64,000 nt of DNA from Curtobacterium salicis. Its GTDB lineage: Bacteria > Actinomycetota > Actinomycetes > Actinomycetales > Microbacteriaceae. Position 1 is the stretch's first letter. Every line of letters begins with the position of its first letter. The notes beneath the pieces were generated by a model. That model saw nothing but the letters and a program-made list of their open reading frames with translations. It had not been told where the DNA came from and searched no databases. The translations under genes were made by a program, and so were the position numbers. The stretch spans positions 186,001 through 250,000 of the forward strand of contig NZ_JAAOYO010000002.1 of NCBI RefSeq assembly GCF_011759505.1, given 5' to 3'. Below are positions 16,320 to 25,504 of this stretch, piece by piece.

Positions 16320-17171
16320 TCAGGCCGCTGCGGCACCGCGTCGCGACGACAGCGTGACCCCGGCACTCGCCGCGGTGACGCAGACCAGTGCGACGACCTC
16401 GAGCGCCGACAGCGCCTCACCGAGGACGACCAGCCCGGCGAGCGCCGCGATCGCCGGCCCGAGACTCTGCAGCACGCCGAAGACCCGCGTCGGCATCCGA
16501 CGGAGCGCCGACATCTCGAGCGCGTACGGCAGCACGCTCGACAGCAGCGCGACGACACCGAACACGACGAGCAGCGTCGGCTCGGCGATGACTCCGGCAG
16601 CGGCGGACCGGAGTCCGAACGGCAGCGCCACCACCATCGCGACGAGCATCGACACCGCGAGCCCGTCGATCCCGGGGATCGCTGCGCCGACGCGACGGTT
16701 CATCACGATGTAGGCGGCCCAGCACCCGGCGGCGAGGACCGCGGCCAGGACGCCCCCGACGTCACCGACCGCGGACGGTCCGACGCCCAGCAGCACCACG
16801 CCCGCGAGCGCCAGCGCCGCCCAGACGGCATCCCGCCACCGCCGGGTGTGGGCGAGGGAGAGGGTCAGCGGGCCGAGGAACTCGATCGTCACGGCGACCC
16901 CGATGGGGATCGTTGCGAACGCCACGTAGATGAACAGGTTCATGCCGCCGAGGGCCAGGCCCAGCAGGACCGCGGCGAGCCACTGGGCCCGGGTCCAGTG
17001 GCGGACGCGGGGACGGACGACGAGCGCCAGGATGATCGCGCCGATGACGAGCCGCAGGGTGGCGGCACCGACCGAGCCCACGTCGTCGAAGCGGGTCTTC
17101 GCGACCGCGGCGCCGATCTGGACGGACACCATCGCGGTGAGTGCCAGCAGCGGTGCCGGGACCCGGTTCAT
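16320..17171 (-). CDS. EamA/DMT-family transporter (RhtA-like)
   Basis: A 283-residue membrane protein with about ten spans in two EamA repeats; LVIGAIILALVV and PYALEMSALRRMP are typical of RhtA-type exporters. RhtA exports threonine and homoserine; the substrate here is unknown. Its ATG overlaps the stop of the response-regulator gene (ATGA), so it is co-translated with it and may be part of the response controlled by the two-component pair. The 50-aa gene converges on its 3' end with 24 bp between. Confidence 0.88.
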   Translation of the reverse strand: MNRVPAPLLALTAMVSVQIGAAVAKTRFDDVGSVGAATLRLVIGAIILALVVRPRVRHWTRAQWLAAVLLGLALGGMNLFIYVAFATIPIGVAVTIEFLGPLTLSLAHTRRWRDAVWAALALAGVVLLGVGPSAVGDVGGVLAAVLAAGCWAAYIVMNRRVGAAIPGIDGLAVSMLVAMVVALPFGLRSAAAGVIAEPTLLVVFGVVALLSSVLPYALEMSALRRMPTRVFGVLQSLGPAIAALAGLVVLGEALSALEVVALVCVTAASAGVTLSSRRGAAAA

Positions 17172-17830
17172 CCGAGGTAGGCCAGGACGGCCAGGACACG
17201 GCGGTGGTCCTCACCGGTGTCCTCGAGCGCGAGCTTGCCGAAGATGCTCGTGACGTGCTTCTCGACCGCGCCGGTCCCGATCACGAGGGCGCGGGCGATG
17301 GCGGCGTTCGTGCGGCCCTCCGCCATCAGGCCGAGGACCTCGCGCTCGCGGGGCGTCAGCGCCGCGAGGGGATCGCGGCGGCGACTCATGAGCTGGGTGA
17401 CGACCTCGGGGTCCAGCACCGTGCCTCCCGACGCGACCCGTCGGACGGCGTCGTCGATCTCGTCGAGCCGGGTGACACGGTCCTTGAGCAGGTAGCCGAT
17501 GCCGGCGCTGCCGGCCGCCAGGACGTCCTCGGCGTAGGCGGCCTCGACGTACTGGGACAGCAGCAGGATGCCGGTCCGGGGTGCGATGCGCCGGGCCTGG
17601 ACGGCGGCACGGACGCCCTCGTCGGTGAAGGTGGGCGGCATCCGGACGTCCATCACGACGACGTCGGGCGTCAGCGCGGGCAGTGCGGCGAGGAACGACG
17701 CCGGGTCACCGAACTGGCCGACGACGTCGATGCCGGCCTCGTCGAGCACGCGGGCCAGGCCCTCGCGGAGCAGGACGGCGTCGTCGACGACGACGGCCCG
17801 GATGCGTGCTGCATCCGGGCCGTCGGTCAT
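17168..17830 (-). CDS. NarL/LuxR-family response regulator
   Basis: A 220-residue response regulator. The receiver domain has the acidic pair D16/D17, the phospho-acceptor D61 (VVVMDVRMPP) and the conserved Lys in YLLKDRV. The C-terminal LuxR helix-turn-helix begins LTPREREVLGLMAEGRTNAA. It is 29 bp after the histidine kinase gene, which should phosphorylate it. A separate -10-like box in that gap suggests that it can also be transcribed on its own, with the EamA gene. Confidence 0.94.
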   Translation of the reverse strand: MTDGPDAARIRAVVVDDAVLLREGLARVLDEAGIDVVGQFGDPASFLAALPALTPDVVVMDVRMPPTFTDEGVRAAVQARRIAPRTGILLLSQYVEAAYAEDVLAAGSAGIGYLLKDRVTRLDEIDDAVRRVASGGTVLDPEVVTQLMSRRRDPLAALTPREREVLGLMAEGRTNAAIARALVIGTGAVEKHVTSIFGKLALEDTGEDHRRVLAVLAYLG

Positions 17831-17836
17831 GCGGTC

Positions 17837-17842
17837 AGCCTA
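17837..17842 (-). promoter_or_regulatory. Leaderless -10 of the response-regulator gene
   Basis: TAGGCT on the minus strand lies six nt before the ATG at 17830, inside the 29-bp gap after the kinase stop. This implies an internal, leaderless promoter for the regulator-exporter pair. Confidence 0.5.
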
Positions 17843-17859
17843 GTGGCGACGGGGTCCGG

Positions 17860-19455
17860 TCACGTGCGCGGGGTGGGTACGCCGTTCAGCGCGCCGAGCG
17901 GGATCCGTGCCGTCGCCTCGGTCGGTCCGCCGAGGGGGCTGGACACGGTCAGCTCGCCGTCGAGGGCGCGCATCCGGCCCATCAGGCCCTCGATGCCGTG
18001 TCCTTCGCGCGGACTCGCCCCACCGCGGCCGTCGTCCGTGACGCTGACCGTCAGGAACCAGGTGCCGGCGGTGTCGACGAGCAGCCCGAGGTACACCCCG
18101 GCCACCGAGGCGCCGGCGTGCTTCGCGGTGTTCGTCAGCAGCTCGCTGACCGTGAAGTAGACGTTCCGCTGGATCTCCGTCGCGAGCTCGAGGCCGTCGG
18201 GCAGGCGGATGTCGAGTCCGACCGGGATCGGCGATCGGGAGCACAGCGCCTCGAGGGCGGCGACGAGCCCACGGTCGAGCAGGATCGGCGGCGCGAACCC
18301 ACGGGACAGCGCCCGGAGCTCGTCGAGCGCGTCCTGGGCGTGGCCGGACGCCTCACCGATGAGCCGCTTCGCCCGCTCCGGGTCCTTCTCGAACGACCGC
18401 TCGGCCGCAGCCAGGTCCATCCGCAGTCGGACGAGCCGCTGCTGGGGTCCGTCGTGCAGGTCGCGTTCGATCTGTCGGAGCGCCTGCCCCTCGGCGGTCA
18501 CCGCGCCGGCACGGGAGGCCTGGAGGCCCGCCACCCGCTCCTCGAGCACCTCGGCCCGGAACCCACCGAGCAGACCGTGGTCGATCCAGTAGTGCGCGAG
18601 CACCGAGCCGCGCAGCCACAGCGGGAAGAGGACGACGCTCGCGGCCATGGACAGGAGTGCCAGGAAGAGGACCCCGGCACCCGAGCCGATGTCGTTCGGG
18701 TCGAGCAGGTACCGGCCGCCGACGACGTACACCAGGACGACGACGACCGGCCAGAGGAACCCGACCGCCAGGAGCAGACCGGCACCGACCGTCACGGCGG
18801 CGGTCAGCGGGTACACGACGACCGCGTGCAGCAGGTACAGCCAGTAGTGCGGGTTCGCGACCGCCGAACCGGTGCGCGTCCACCAGTTCTGCTGCCACTT
18901 CGGCGTCCAGTCCACCGGACGGATCGGCCGCGGGTCGGCCCAGCTCATCCGGAGCTTCTCGAACTGCCCGAGCCACCGGGCGACGAACAGCGCCACGAAG
19001 AACAGCAGCAGGGTGAACGGGTTGACCACGTCACGCGACCCGAGCCCACCGATGCCCAGGATCGCGGGGAACGCGAAGTACAGGGTGCAGAGGAGCACCG
19101 CGGTGAGGGCCATGTAGCCGAAGTCCCGCGGCGACCGACGCCAGGCCTCCCGGTAGAAGGCGCCCGCGCTCGCTCGCCCACCGCTGCCACCGCTGCCGGA
19201 GCGGATCGGGGCATCCGGACCGCGACCGCCGGGCGCCGACGACGACGGCTCCGGCGGCTGCGGGGTGGTCACCGGCGGGGTCGCGTCCCAGGCGCCGGGA
19301 GGCCCGCCGGGACCGGGTGCAGGGGCGGAGGGCATCGGGATGGTCGCTTCCGGTGTCGTGGTGTCGAGCGGAACGGTCTCGGCATGGTCGGGCGAGGTCA
19401 CCGCGTCGTCCAGGGGGACGGTGCGGGCCAGGTCGAGCCGGTCGGTGTCGGTCAT
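17860..19455 (-). CDS. Membrane histidine kinase with sensor domain
   Basis: A 531-residue kinase. About 115 N-terminal residues are Pro/Thr/Ser-rich and disordered. A multi-span membrane sensor region of the actinobacterial putative-sensor type follows. The HisKA_3 phospho-site is QIERDLHDGPQQRLVRLRMDL, and the HATPase domain shows ELLTNTAKHA (N box) and DDGRGG. It phosphorylates the adjacent LuxR-type regulator. The start at 19455 (MTDTDRLDL) has a GAGG eight nt upstream; the longer frame to 19764 would run into the divergent gene's promoter. The signal sensed is unknown; cell-envelope stress is common for the class. Confidence 0.92.
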   Translation of the reverse strand: MTDTDRLDLARTVPLDDAVTSPDHAETVPLDTTTPEATIPMPSAPAPGPGGPPGAWDATPPVTTPQPPEPSSSAPGGRGPDAPIRSGSGGSGGRASAGAFYREAWRRSPRDFGYMALTAVLLCTLYFAFPAILGIGGLGSRDVVNPFTLLLFFVALFVARWLGQFEKLRMSWADPRPIRPVDWTPKWQQNWWTRTGSAVANPHYWLYLLHAVVVYPLTAAVTVGAGLLLAVGFLWPVVVVLVYVVGGRYLLDPNDIGSGAGVLFLALLSMAASVVLFPLWLRGSVLAHYWIDHGLLGGFRAEVLEERVAGLQASRAGAVTAEGQALRQIERDLHDGPQQRLVRLRMDLAAAERSFEKDPERAKRLIGEASGHAQDALDELRALSRGFAPPILLDRGLVAALEALCSRSPIPVGLDIRLPDGLELATEIQRNVYFTVSELLTNTAKHAGASVAGVYLGLLVDTAGTWFLTVSVTDDGRGGASPREGHGIEGLMGRMRALDGELTVSSPLGGPTEATARIPLGALNGVPTPRT

Positions 19456-19581
19456 GCATCGAGCCTCGCGGAGGAGCGGGCCCGGTCCCATCCTGCCGCC
19501 TCCCGGACCCGTGGTGGGGTTGTCCCCACCCCCGTTCTCCACAGGCCCCGACCGGCTCTGGTGTCGGTGGAGCGTGATGCG

Positions 19582-19587
19582 TAGAGT
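19582..19587 (+). promoter_or_regulatory. Probable -10 for the 19628 gene
   Basis: TAGAGT lies about 40 nt before the ATG in the 172-bp divergent region between the kinase gene and the membrane-protein gene. No good -35 is visible. Confidence 0.35.
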
Positions 19588-19627
19588 GCCGACACTGCAC
19601 CGACGCAGGACAGCACGAGGGGGAACC

Positions 19628-20281
19628 ATGCACGACACCACACGCGATCGACTGTCGGCGCTCGCCGCGGTCGTCGCCGCACTCGTCCCGGCGCTCGCCG
19701 TCGTGGCCACCTGGTCGCAGCTCGCGCTCACCGCGCAGGACCTGTACACGGTGGGCTTCCGCACGGTGATGGTCGTCGGTGTCGTCGCCGCTGCCCTGGT
19801 GACGGTCCGAGCCCTCCGCGGTCACGACCGCGTCCTGCTCGCCTTCGCCCTCGCCGTGCTCACCTGGTCGGTCGCCGGTCTCCTGCCCGACGCGGTCTGG
19901 GTGCTCGGGACCGTCCTGTTCATCGCGGCCCGGGTGCTGGTGTTCGTCTTCGGGGTGCTGCTCGTCGTCCGCACCAGGACCGACACCGCTCCCACCGCCG
20001 ACACCATCGCGGGCGCGGGTGCAGCGGGCGGCCGGGCGCACCGCGTCGCTGCCTGGGCGGTCCTGGTCGGCGGCGGGGTCTGGCTCGTCTGGACGGTCGT
20101 CGAACCGGTGCTCTACGGGCTCTGGACGCCGACCCAGGACTGGTTGACCGTCCTGTTCGCGATCCCACAGACCGCCCAGTTCGTCGCCTTCGTCGGTGCC
20201 GCGGTGGTGTTCGTGCCGCCGCTGCTCCGCCCGGTCGGCGACGGCGCCCGCCGGCTGTGGGAGACGGCCGACGTCCGCTGA
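19628..20281 (+). CDS. Multi-pass membrane protein, unknown function
   Basis: A 217-residue integral membrane protein with about six hydrophobic spans (for example LSALAAVVAALVPALAVVA, then VMVVGVVAAALVTV and VLGTVLFIAARVLVFVFGVL). No catalytic motif is visible. The start is set by GAGGGGGAACC before the ATG at 19628. It is divergent from the histidine kinase gene, so it may be under the same two-component system, but that is a guess from position. I do not recognise the family. Confidence 0.75.
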   Translation: MHDTTRDRLSALAAVVAALVPALAVVATWSQLALTAQDLYTVGFRTVMVVGVVAAALVTVRALRGHDRVLLAFALAVLTWSVAGLLPDAVWVLGTVLFIAARVLVFVFGVLLVVRTRTDTAPTADTIAGAGAAGGRAHRVAAWAVLVGGGVWLVWTVVEPVLYGLWTPTQDWLTVLFAIPQTAQFVAFVGAAVVFVPPLLRPVGDGARRLWETADVR

Positions 20282-20316
20282 CGCCGACCGCCCCGCCCGC
20301 TCCGGCGGTCCGGTGC

Positions 20317-21723
20317 TCAGACGAGCGCCGCGGCGACCTCCGGTGACTCCGCCGGCACGGACCACGGACGCTGCGTCATGCCGCTGTCGCCCCGCACGGT
20401 CACGATCGCACCGGAGTCGTCGCGGGTGAACACGATGTCCTCGTCGATCGACCCGAACCGGTTGCCCGACGCCATCCGCAGCGTGTCGGCGTCGACGACG
20501 TCCAGTCGGACCGGCGACTCCGTGGGGACGGGCTGCGTCGGGTCGATCGCCAGCAGCCGCTCCCCGACGCGGGCGATGTCCGTGATGCCCTCGAACGTGG
20601 TGAAGCGCCCGGTGTACCGGTCGGTGTCGACGTCCGCCGGCACGGGCGTCCCGGGGGCGTGCTCGTCCGCTGCGGCGTCGAGCAGGTGGACGACGCCGTA
20701 CGCCAGCATCGTCGCCGGGCCCGTGGCACTGCTGGTCAGCACCGACACGACCAGCGAGGACGCGGGGTCGAAGACGGACTGCGTGATCTGCCCGGGGAAC
20801 CCGCCGGAGTGGCCACGGACCTCCCGGCCGTTGATCCGGTCCACGACGAACCCGGCCCCGTAGCCGCGCGCGGCCGGGTCGCTGTCGAGTGCGCTCCACG
20901 CCTTCCGCTGAGCCAGGCGCTTCGCGTGGTCGGAGAGCAGCGAGCCGCGGCCGGGCACGTGCGCCGAGAAGTACCGGACCAGGTCCGAGGCCGTGCCGTG
21001 GAACCCGGTGGCCGCGGCGAGCGCCCCCGTCGTCACGTGCGGGACGCGCTGCCGGGTACGGGCGATGTGCAGGCCGGTGTAGCCCACGACGTACTCGTCC
21101 TCGCGCGCCGGGTCGAACTCGGCGCCGGTGCCGGTGAGACCGAGCGGCTCGGTGATCGCCGTGCGGACGTGCTCGGCGTAGCTGGTGCCGGTGACCGCTT
21201 CGATGACGAGGCCGAGCAGGCCGTAGCCCAGGTTCGAGTAGTTGAACGCCGACCCGACGGGCACCTTCGCGCCGCCCGCGACGACGAGCGCCACGAGTTC
21301 GTCGGCGTCCGGGAACGGGTGTGCCAACGCCCAGTGGTCGCCGTCCGCTCCGTCGCGGACCACCCCGGCGCCCATCTCCATGAGCTCCCGGACCGTGGCG
21401 TCGGCGATCGGCGACCCGGCCTCGACGAGGGCCGGGACGAACGTGCCGACGGTGTCGTCGAGGCGCAGGGCACCCTGGTCGGCGAGCTGCAGCAACGCGG
21501 TCGCGGTGAACGTCTTCGAGTGGGAGGCGATCCGGAACAGGTCCGACGTCGTCAGCCGCCGGCCGGCCTCGACGTCCGCGTAGCCGAACGCGTCGGCGAA
21601 CAGCTCCTGGCCCTCGAACCCGACGGCGACCTGGACGCCGGGCAACCGCAGCTGCCACACCTTGTACGCGATCCACTCGCGGACGTAGGGCAGGACGGAC
21701 TCGTAGGCAGCGCGCTTCTCCAT
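20317..21723 (-). CDS. Beta-lactamase-family serine hydrolase
   Basis: A 468-residue serine hydrolase of the class C beta-lactamase/penicillin-binding fold. The active-site SxxK is SHSK, the YxN motif is YSN (in FNYSNLGYGLLG) and a third motif reads HSGGFPG. About 120 C-terminal residues form a separate small beta domain. No signal peptide is evident, so it should be cytoplasmic, perhaps a peptidase or esterase rather than a cell-wall enzyme. The start at 21723 is 33 bp from the divergent PaiB-like gene. It converges with the membrane-protein gene. Confidence 0.88.
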   Translation of the reverse strand: MEKRAAYESVLPYVREWIAYKVWQLRLPGVQVAVGFEGQELFADAFGYADVEAGRRLTTSDLFRIASHSKTFTATALLQLADQGALRLDDTVGTFVPALVEAGSPIADATVRELMEMGAGVVRDGADGDHWALAHPFPDADELVALVVAGGAKVPVGSAFNYSNLGYGLLGLVIEAVTGTSYAEHVRTAITEPLGLTGTGAEFDPAREDEYVVGYTGLHIARTRQRVPHVTTGALAAATGFHGTASDLVRYFSAHVPGRGSLLSDHAKRLAQRKAWSALDSDPAARGYGAGFVVDRINGREVRGHSGGFPGQITQSVFDPASSLVVSVLTSSATGPATMLAYGVVHLLDAAADEHAPGTPVPADVDTDRYTGRFTTFEGITDIARVGERLLAIDPTQPVPTESPVRLDVVDADTLRMASGNRFGSIDEDIVFTRDDSGAIVTVRGDSGMTQRPWSVPAESPEVAAALV

Positions 21724-21756
21724 GCCGACCAGCCTGGCATGTGCCACGCTCGTCGC
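21724..21756. promoter_or_regulatory. 33-bp divergent promoter region
   Basis: Only 33 bp separate two divergent start codons and neither gene has a Shine-Dalgarno sequence. On each side a weak -10-like hexamer lies 6-7 nt before the start (CACGCT on plus, CAGGCT on minus). Both transcripts are probably leaderless and the two promoters must overlap. Confidence 0.45.
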
Positions 21757-22398
21757 ATGCGGCACACACCCTCCTTCCTGATGACCGAGGTCGACGAGGT
21801 CCGACGGCTCGTCGACGGGAACCCCTGGGCGACGATCGTGTCGCACACGGCCGCGGGGCTGGTGGCGTCGCACTACCCGTTCATGCTCGAACCGAGCGCC
21901 GACGACGAACTCGTCCTGGTGTCGCACGTCGGCCGCCCCGACGAGGTCGCACACGAGCTCGGCCGGCACGAGGTCCTGGTCGTCGTGCAGGGGCCGCACG
22001 GCTACGTCTCCCCCGCCTGGTACCCGCCGGAGCAGTTCGTCCCCACCTGGAACCACACCACCGCACACCTGTGGGGCACGCCGGAGATCCTGTCCGACGA
22101 CGAGAACTTCCGGGTCCTCGGTGACCTGGTCGACCACTTCGAGCGGGCGATGCCGTCCCCGGTGTCGCTCGACGTCGACGAGGACACCGCCCGCCGCATC
22201 GCCCGCGGCACGGTCGGCATCCGGCTGCGGGTCACCCGGTTCGACGCGCGCGCGAAGCTCAGCCAGAACAAGGCGCCCGAGGTCGTCGATCGGGTGATCG
22301 CGGGCCTCCGCGCCGACGGGCCGTACGCGGCGCCGGCACTGGCCGACGAGATGGAGCGGGCGCGGGCACGTCGCGACGACGGGCGGGAGGCGCGGTGA
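21757..22398 (+). CDS. PaiB-like FMN-binding negative transcriptional regulator family protein
   Basis: A 213-residue split-beta-barrel flavin-binding protein of the PaiB family. Characteristic stretches are LVDGNPWATIVSH, ASHYPFMLE, HGYVSPAWY and PTWNHTTAHLWG; the C-terminal KLSQNKAPEVVDRVIAGL matches the family signature. In Bacillus PaiB represses sporulation and protease genes; in actinobacteria the role is undefined. Its TGA overlaps the ATG of the next gene. Confidence 0.88.
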   Translation: MRHTPSFLMTEVDEVRRLVDGNPWATIVSHTAAGLVASHYPFMLEPSADDELVLVSHVGRPDEVAHELGRHEVLVVVQGPHGYVSPAWYPPEQFVPTWNHTTAHLWGTPEILSDDENFRVLGDLVDHFERAMPSPVSLDVDEDTARRIARGTVGIRLRVTRFDARAKLSQNKAPEVVDRVIAGLRADGPYAAPALADEMERARARRDDGREAR

Positions 22399-23891
22399 TG
22401 GCGACCCTGCTCCGCACCGTCCGCCGTGTGGGGACGTCCGGCGCCCCCGCCGACGTGCTCGTCGTCGACGGGCGGATCGCCGCGATCGGGCCCGCCGGGA
22501 CGATCGACCGGCCGACCAGCGCGGACGTGCCGACCGGCACCTCGCTCGACGTCGAGGTCGTCGAGGCGGACGGCGCCTGGATCGGCCCCGGACTCCGGGA
22601 CCACCACGTGCACTTCGACCAGTGGGCCCTGATGCGGCAACGCGTCGACGTGCAGGACTGCGGCTCTGCCCAGGAGACCGCCGCCCGTCTGGCCGACGCA
22701 GCCCGCACCGCGCTCCCGGACCGTGTCCTCGTCGGGCACGGCTACCGCGACGGGCTCTGGCCGGCACCCGCACGACGTGACCTGCTCGACCGGGCCGCCC
22801 CGGGCCTCCCGGTCGTCGTGGTGGCCGCGGACCTGCACGCCGTCTGGTGCAACACGCGCGCCCTCGCGCACTTCGGCGGCATGCTCGGCCGCGCGCTGCC
22901 GGCCGGTCCGGACGGTGTCCTCCGCGAGCAGGACGCCTTCGACGTCACCGGCGCGCTGTCCCGCGTCCCCGCCGAGCTGCTCGACGCCGCCGTCGACGAA
23001 GCGGTCGACGCCGCGGCCCAGCGCGGGGTCACCGGGGTCGTCGACCTCGAGATGGTCTTCGGTCTCGACCGGTGGACCCGCCGCATCGCCGCCGGCACGG
23101 ACGGCATCCGGGTCGCCTCCGGTGTCTACCCCGGCGAACTGGACGACGCGATCGCCCGTGGCCTCCGCACCGGCGACGTCGTTCCCGGCACCCGGGGGCT
23201 GCTGACGATGGGGCCGTTCAAGGTGATCACGGACGGGTCCCTCGGTACCCGGACCGCGGCGACGTCCGACGGCGCGGGGCTCCTCACGTGGACGCCGGAG
23301 GACCTCGTCCCCGTGCTCCGCCGTGCCGTCGCCGCCGGACTCGTCCCCGCCGTGCACGCGATCGGCGATCGTGCCGTCAGCCTGGCGCTCGACGCCTTCG
23401 AGACCGTCGGCACCCGCGGCACCATCGAGCACGCCCAGCTGCTGCAGCCCGAGGACGTCCCCCGGTTCGCGCGCCTCGGGGTCGTCGCGTCGGTGCAGCC
23501 CGAGCACGCGATGGACGACCGCGACATCGCCGACCACCACTGGGCGGGCCGCACCGACCGGGCGTTCCCGTTCGCGGCACTCGAACGCGCCGGCGCACGG
23601 ATGCAGCTCGGATCGGACGCGCCGGTCGCACCCCTCGACCCGTGGGTGGCGCTCGCAGCCGCCGTGTGGCGGGACCGAGACGGCCGGAGCCCGTGGCACC
23701 CGGAGCAGCGGATGTCCGCGCTCGCCGCCTGGCGGGGCAGCACCGACGGCCGGGTGGGTGTCGCGGTCGGCGACGTCGCCGACCTGGTCCTCGTGCCGTC
23801 CGATCCGCTCACGGCGACGTCGGCCGCGCTCCGCGCGATGCCGGTCCTGGCGACGGCTGTCGCCGGCCGCTGGACCCACCGCGCCCTGTAG
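22398..23891 (+). CDS. YtcJ-like metal-dependent amidohydrolase
   Basis: A 497-residue amidohydrolase superfamily enzyme. The metal site HHVHFD (about residue 73), the Lys in MGPFKVITDGSLGT, HAIGDRAV and the late Asp in QLGSDAPVAPLDPW form the usual set for the YtcJ/Amidohydro_3 group, which hydrolyses N-acyl or amide bonds. The ATG at 22398 overlaps the previous TGA (TGATG); a GTG three nt earlier is an alternative. GGAGG is seven nt upstream. Substrate unknown. A very strong bidirectional hairpin follows. Confidence 0.88.
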   Translation: MATLLRTVRRVGTSGAPADVLVVDGRIAAIGPAGTIDRPTSADVPTGTSLDVEVVEADGAWIGPGLRDHHVHFDQWALMRQRVDVQDCGSAQETAARLADAARTALPDRVLVGHGYRDGLWPAPARRDLLDRAAPGLPVVVVAADLHAVWCNTRALAHFGGMLGRALPAGPDGVLREQDAFDVTGALSRVPAELLDAAVDEAVDAAAQRGVTGVVDLEMVFGLDRWTRRIAAGTDGIRVASGVYPGELDDAIARGLRTGDVVPGTRGLLTMGPFKVITDGSLGTRTAATSDGAGLLTWTPEDLVPVLRRAVAAGLVPAVHAIGDRAVSLALDAFETVGTRGTIEHAQLLQPEDVPRFARLGVVASVQPEHAMDDRDIADHHWAGRTDRAFPFAALERAGARMQLGSDAPVAPLDPWVALAAAVWRDRDGRSPWHPEQRMSALAAWRGSTDGRVGVAVGDVADLVLVPSDPLTATSAALRAMPVLATAVAGRWTHRAL

Positions 23892-23900
23892 GTCCGCGGA

Positions 23901-23960
23901 ACGCAACGGTGGCGGCATCACGCAAGGGAACACCCTTGCGGAGCGCCGCCACCGTTGCGT
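23901..23960. terminator. Nested bidirectional terminator
   Basis: A perfect 16-bp outer stem (ACGCAACGGTGGCGGC at 23901-23916 with its complement at 23945-23960) encloses a perfect 8-bp inner stem (CGCAAGGG/CCCTTGCG, 23921-23940). It lies exactly between the convergent amidohydrolase and nei genes and should stop transcription in both directions. Confidence 0.85.
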
Positions 23961-23972
23961 CTTGCGGGAGGG

Positions 23973-24902
23973 CTACTTCTGGTCCTTCGGGCACCAGTAG
24001 AGCTTGCGACCGGCCATGTCGGCGATCCGGATCTCGGTGCCGCAGACCCGGCACGGTTCGCCCTGGCGGTGGTACACCCAGTGCCGGTCCTTCCGGGAGC
24101 GCAGCGCCTTCTTGTGGTCGGCGTCGGAGAGCCCGTCCATCGTGAGCATCAGGCCGTCCCGGACGCCGTCGTGCAGCAGCTTCGACCAGTCCGCCCAGAG
24201 CGCCTTCGCCTGCTTGACGGTGATCTTCTTCCCGACCTTGTACGGGTCGATGCGCTGCCGGAACAGCAGCTCGGCACGGTAGATGTTGCCGATGCCGCTC
24301 ACCACGGACTGGTCCATCAGGAGCTGCCCGATCGCGACGTTGCGCTTCCGGACGTTGTCCACGAAGACCTTCTCGGCCTCGGGCCCGTCGTCGTTCACCG
24401 GGTCCGGACCGAGCTTGTCGAGCGCACGCTGCACGCCGGTCGGGTCCTCGACGACACAGGCGGTGGGGCCGCGGAGGTCGGCGACGGTGTCCTCGGTGAG
24501 CAGCCGCACCCGCACCTGGCCGACCGGGTCCGGCGGGAACGCCTCGATCGGGTCCTCGGTCTTCTCCTGCTCGGCCATCCGGTAGCGGGCGAGCCGCGGA
24601 GCACCGATCGAGGCCAGGGACTCCTCGCGGTCGTCGTCGTCCGACAGCGCCTCGGCGGTGGAGATCACGCCCGCGAAGTCCCACGCCCCGTACAGCCCCA
24701 GGTGCACGCGGAGGAACAGGTCGTCCTCGAACTCCAGGAACAGCTGCTTGCCGACGGCCCGGGACGCGATCATCCTCTTGCCGTCGAGCTGCGCGGCTCC
24801 CGCGGCGAACCGTCCCTGCGGACTGGACACCTCGCAGCGCTTGCCGACGAAGTGGCGGGTGAACTGGTTGGCGATTCGGTGGACGGAGTGACCCTCGGGC
24901 AT
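23973..24902 (-). CDS. nei: Fpg/Nei-family DNA glycosylase
   Basis: A 309-residue bifunctional DNA glycosylase/AP lyase for oxidised bases. After Met removal the N-terminal catalytic Pro-Glu is present (PEGHSVHRIA). The helix-two-turn-helix region includes QSVVSGIGNIYRAELLF. The C-terminal zinc finger begins CRVCG but ends YWCPKDQK, so the fourth zinc-binding Cys is replaced by Asp. It follows rpiB by 51 bp, the same order as I recall for Rv2465c-Rv2464c. A TAGAAC seven nt before the ATG might add a leaderless promoter. Confidence 0.9.
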   Translation of the reverse strand: MPEGHSVHRIANQFTRHFVGKRCEVSSPQGRFAAGAAQLDGKRMIASRAVGKQLFLEFEDDLFLRVHLGLYGAWDFAGVISTAEALSDDDDREESLASIGAPRLARYRMAEQEKTEDPIEAFPPDPVGQVRVRLLTEDTVADLRGPTACVVEDPTGVQRALDKLGPDPVNDDGPEAEKVFVDNVRKRNVAIGQLLMDQSVVSGIGNIYRAELLFRQRIDPYKVGKKITVKQAKALWADWSKLLHDGVRDGLMLTMDGLSDADHKKALRSRKDRHWVYHRQGEPCRVCGTEIRIADMAGRKLYWCPKDQK

Positions 24903-24953
24903 GCGTCCCGTTCTACCCGGTGCCGCTGACGACCGGTGTCCCCCGGCCGTGTC

Positions 24954-25442
24954 CTACGCGTCGACCTGCTTGCCGGCGATGGTGCCGGTCTGCTCGTACT
25001 CGGCGAGCTGCGCGATGCGGCGGGCGTGGCGCTCTTCACCCGAGAACGGCTCGGCGATGAAGAGGTCGACGAAGCGGATGGCTTCGTCCTCGGTGTGCTG
25101 ACGGGCACCGATCGAGATGACGTTCGCGTCGTTGTGCTGTCGCGCGAGGACCGCGGTCGACTCGTTCCACACCAGCGCGGCCCGGACGCCCTCGACCTTG
25201 TTCGCCGCGATCTGCTCACCGTTGCCCGACCCACCGAACACGACGCCGAGGGCCTGGACCCCCGCGCGCTGGTCCTGGACCACGGCGTGCGCGGCGTTGA
25301 TGCAGAACGAGGGGTAGTCGTCGAGCGGCTCGTACGCGGTCGGACCGTGGTCCACGACCTCGTGGCCAGCTTCGGTCAGGTGCGTGGCGAGGGTCTTGGT
25401 GAACTCGAGGCCGGCGTGGTCCGTTCCGAGGTGGATGCGCAT
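24954..25442 (-). CDS. rpiB: Ribose-5-phosphate isomerase B
   Basis: A 162-residue RpiB of the pentose phosphate pathway, interconverting ribose 5-phosphate and ribulose 5-phosphate. The N-terminal MRIHLGTDHAGLEFT and the loop FGGSGNGEQIAANK match the actinobacterial type, which uses Glu as base where the E. coli type uses Cys. HNDANVISIGAR near residue 103 carries the phosphate-binding Arg. It is the first gene of a probable rpiB-nei operon. Confidence 0.95.
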   Translation of the reverse strand: MRIHLGTDHAGLEFTKTLATHLTEAGHEVVDHGPTAYEPLDDYPSFCINAAHAVVQDQRAGVQALGVVFGGSGNGEQIAANKVEGVRAALVWNESTAVLARQHNDANVISIGARQHTEDEAIRFVDLFIAEPFSGEERHARRIAQLAEYEQTGTIAGKQVDA

Positions 25443-25448
25443 GGACCG

Positions 25449-25454
25449 ATCCTA
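25449..25454 (-). promoter_or_regulatory. Leaderless -10 of rpiB
   Basis: TAGGAT on the minus strand, six nt before the rpiB ATG; no ribosome site is visible. Confidence 0.5.
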
Positions 25455-25504
25455 TTCCCGCGGCTGCCGCCGGCGGGCGCGGCCCACGAGCGGGCCACCC
25501 GTCG

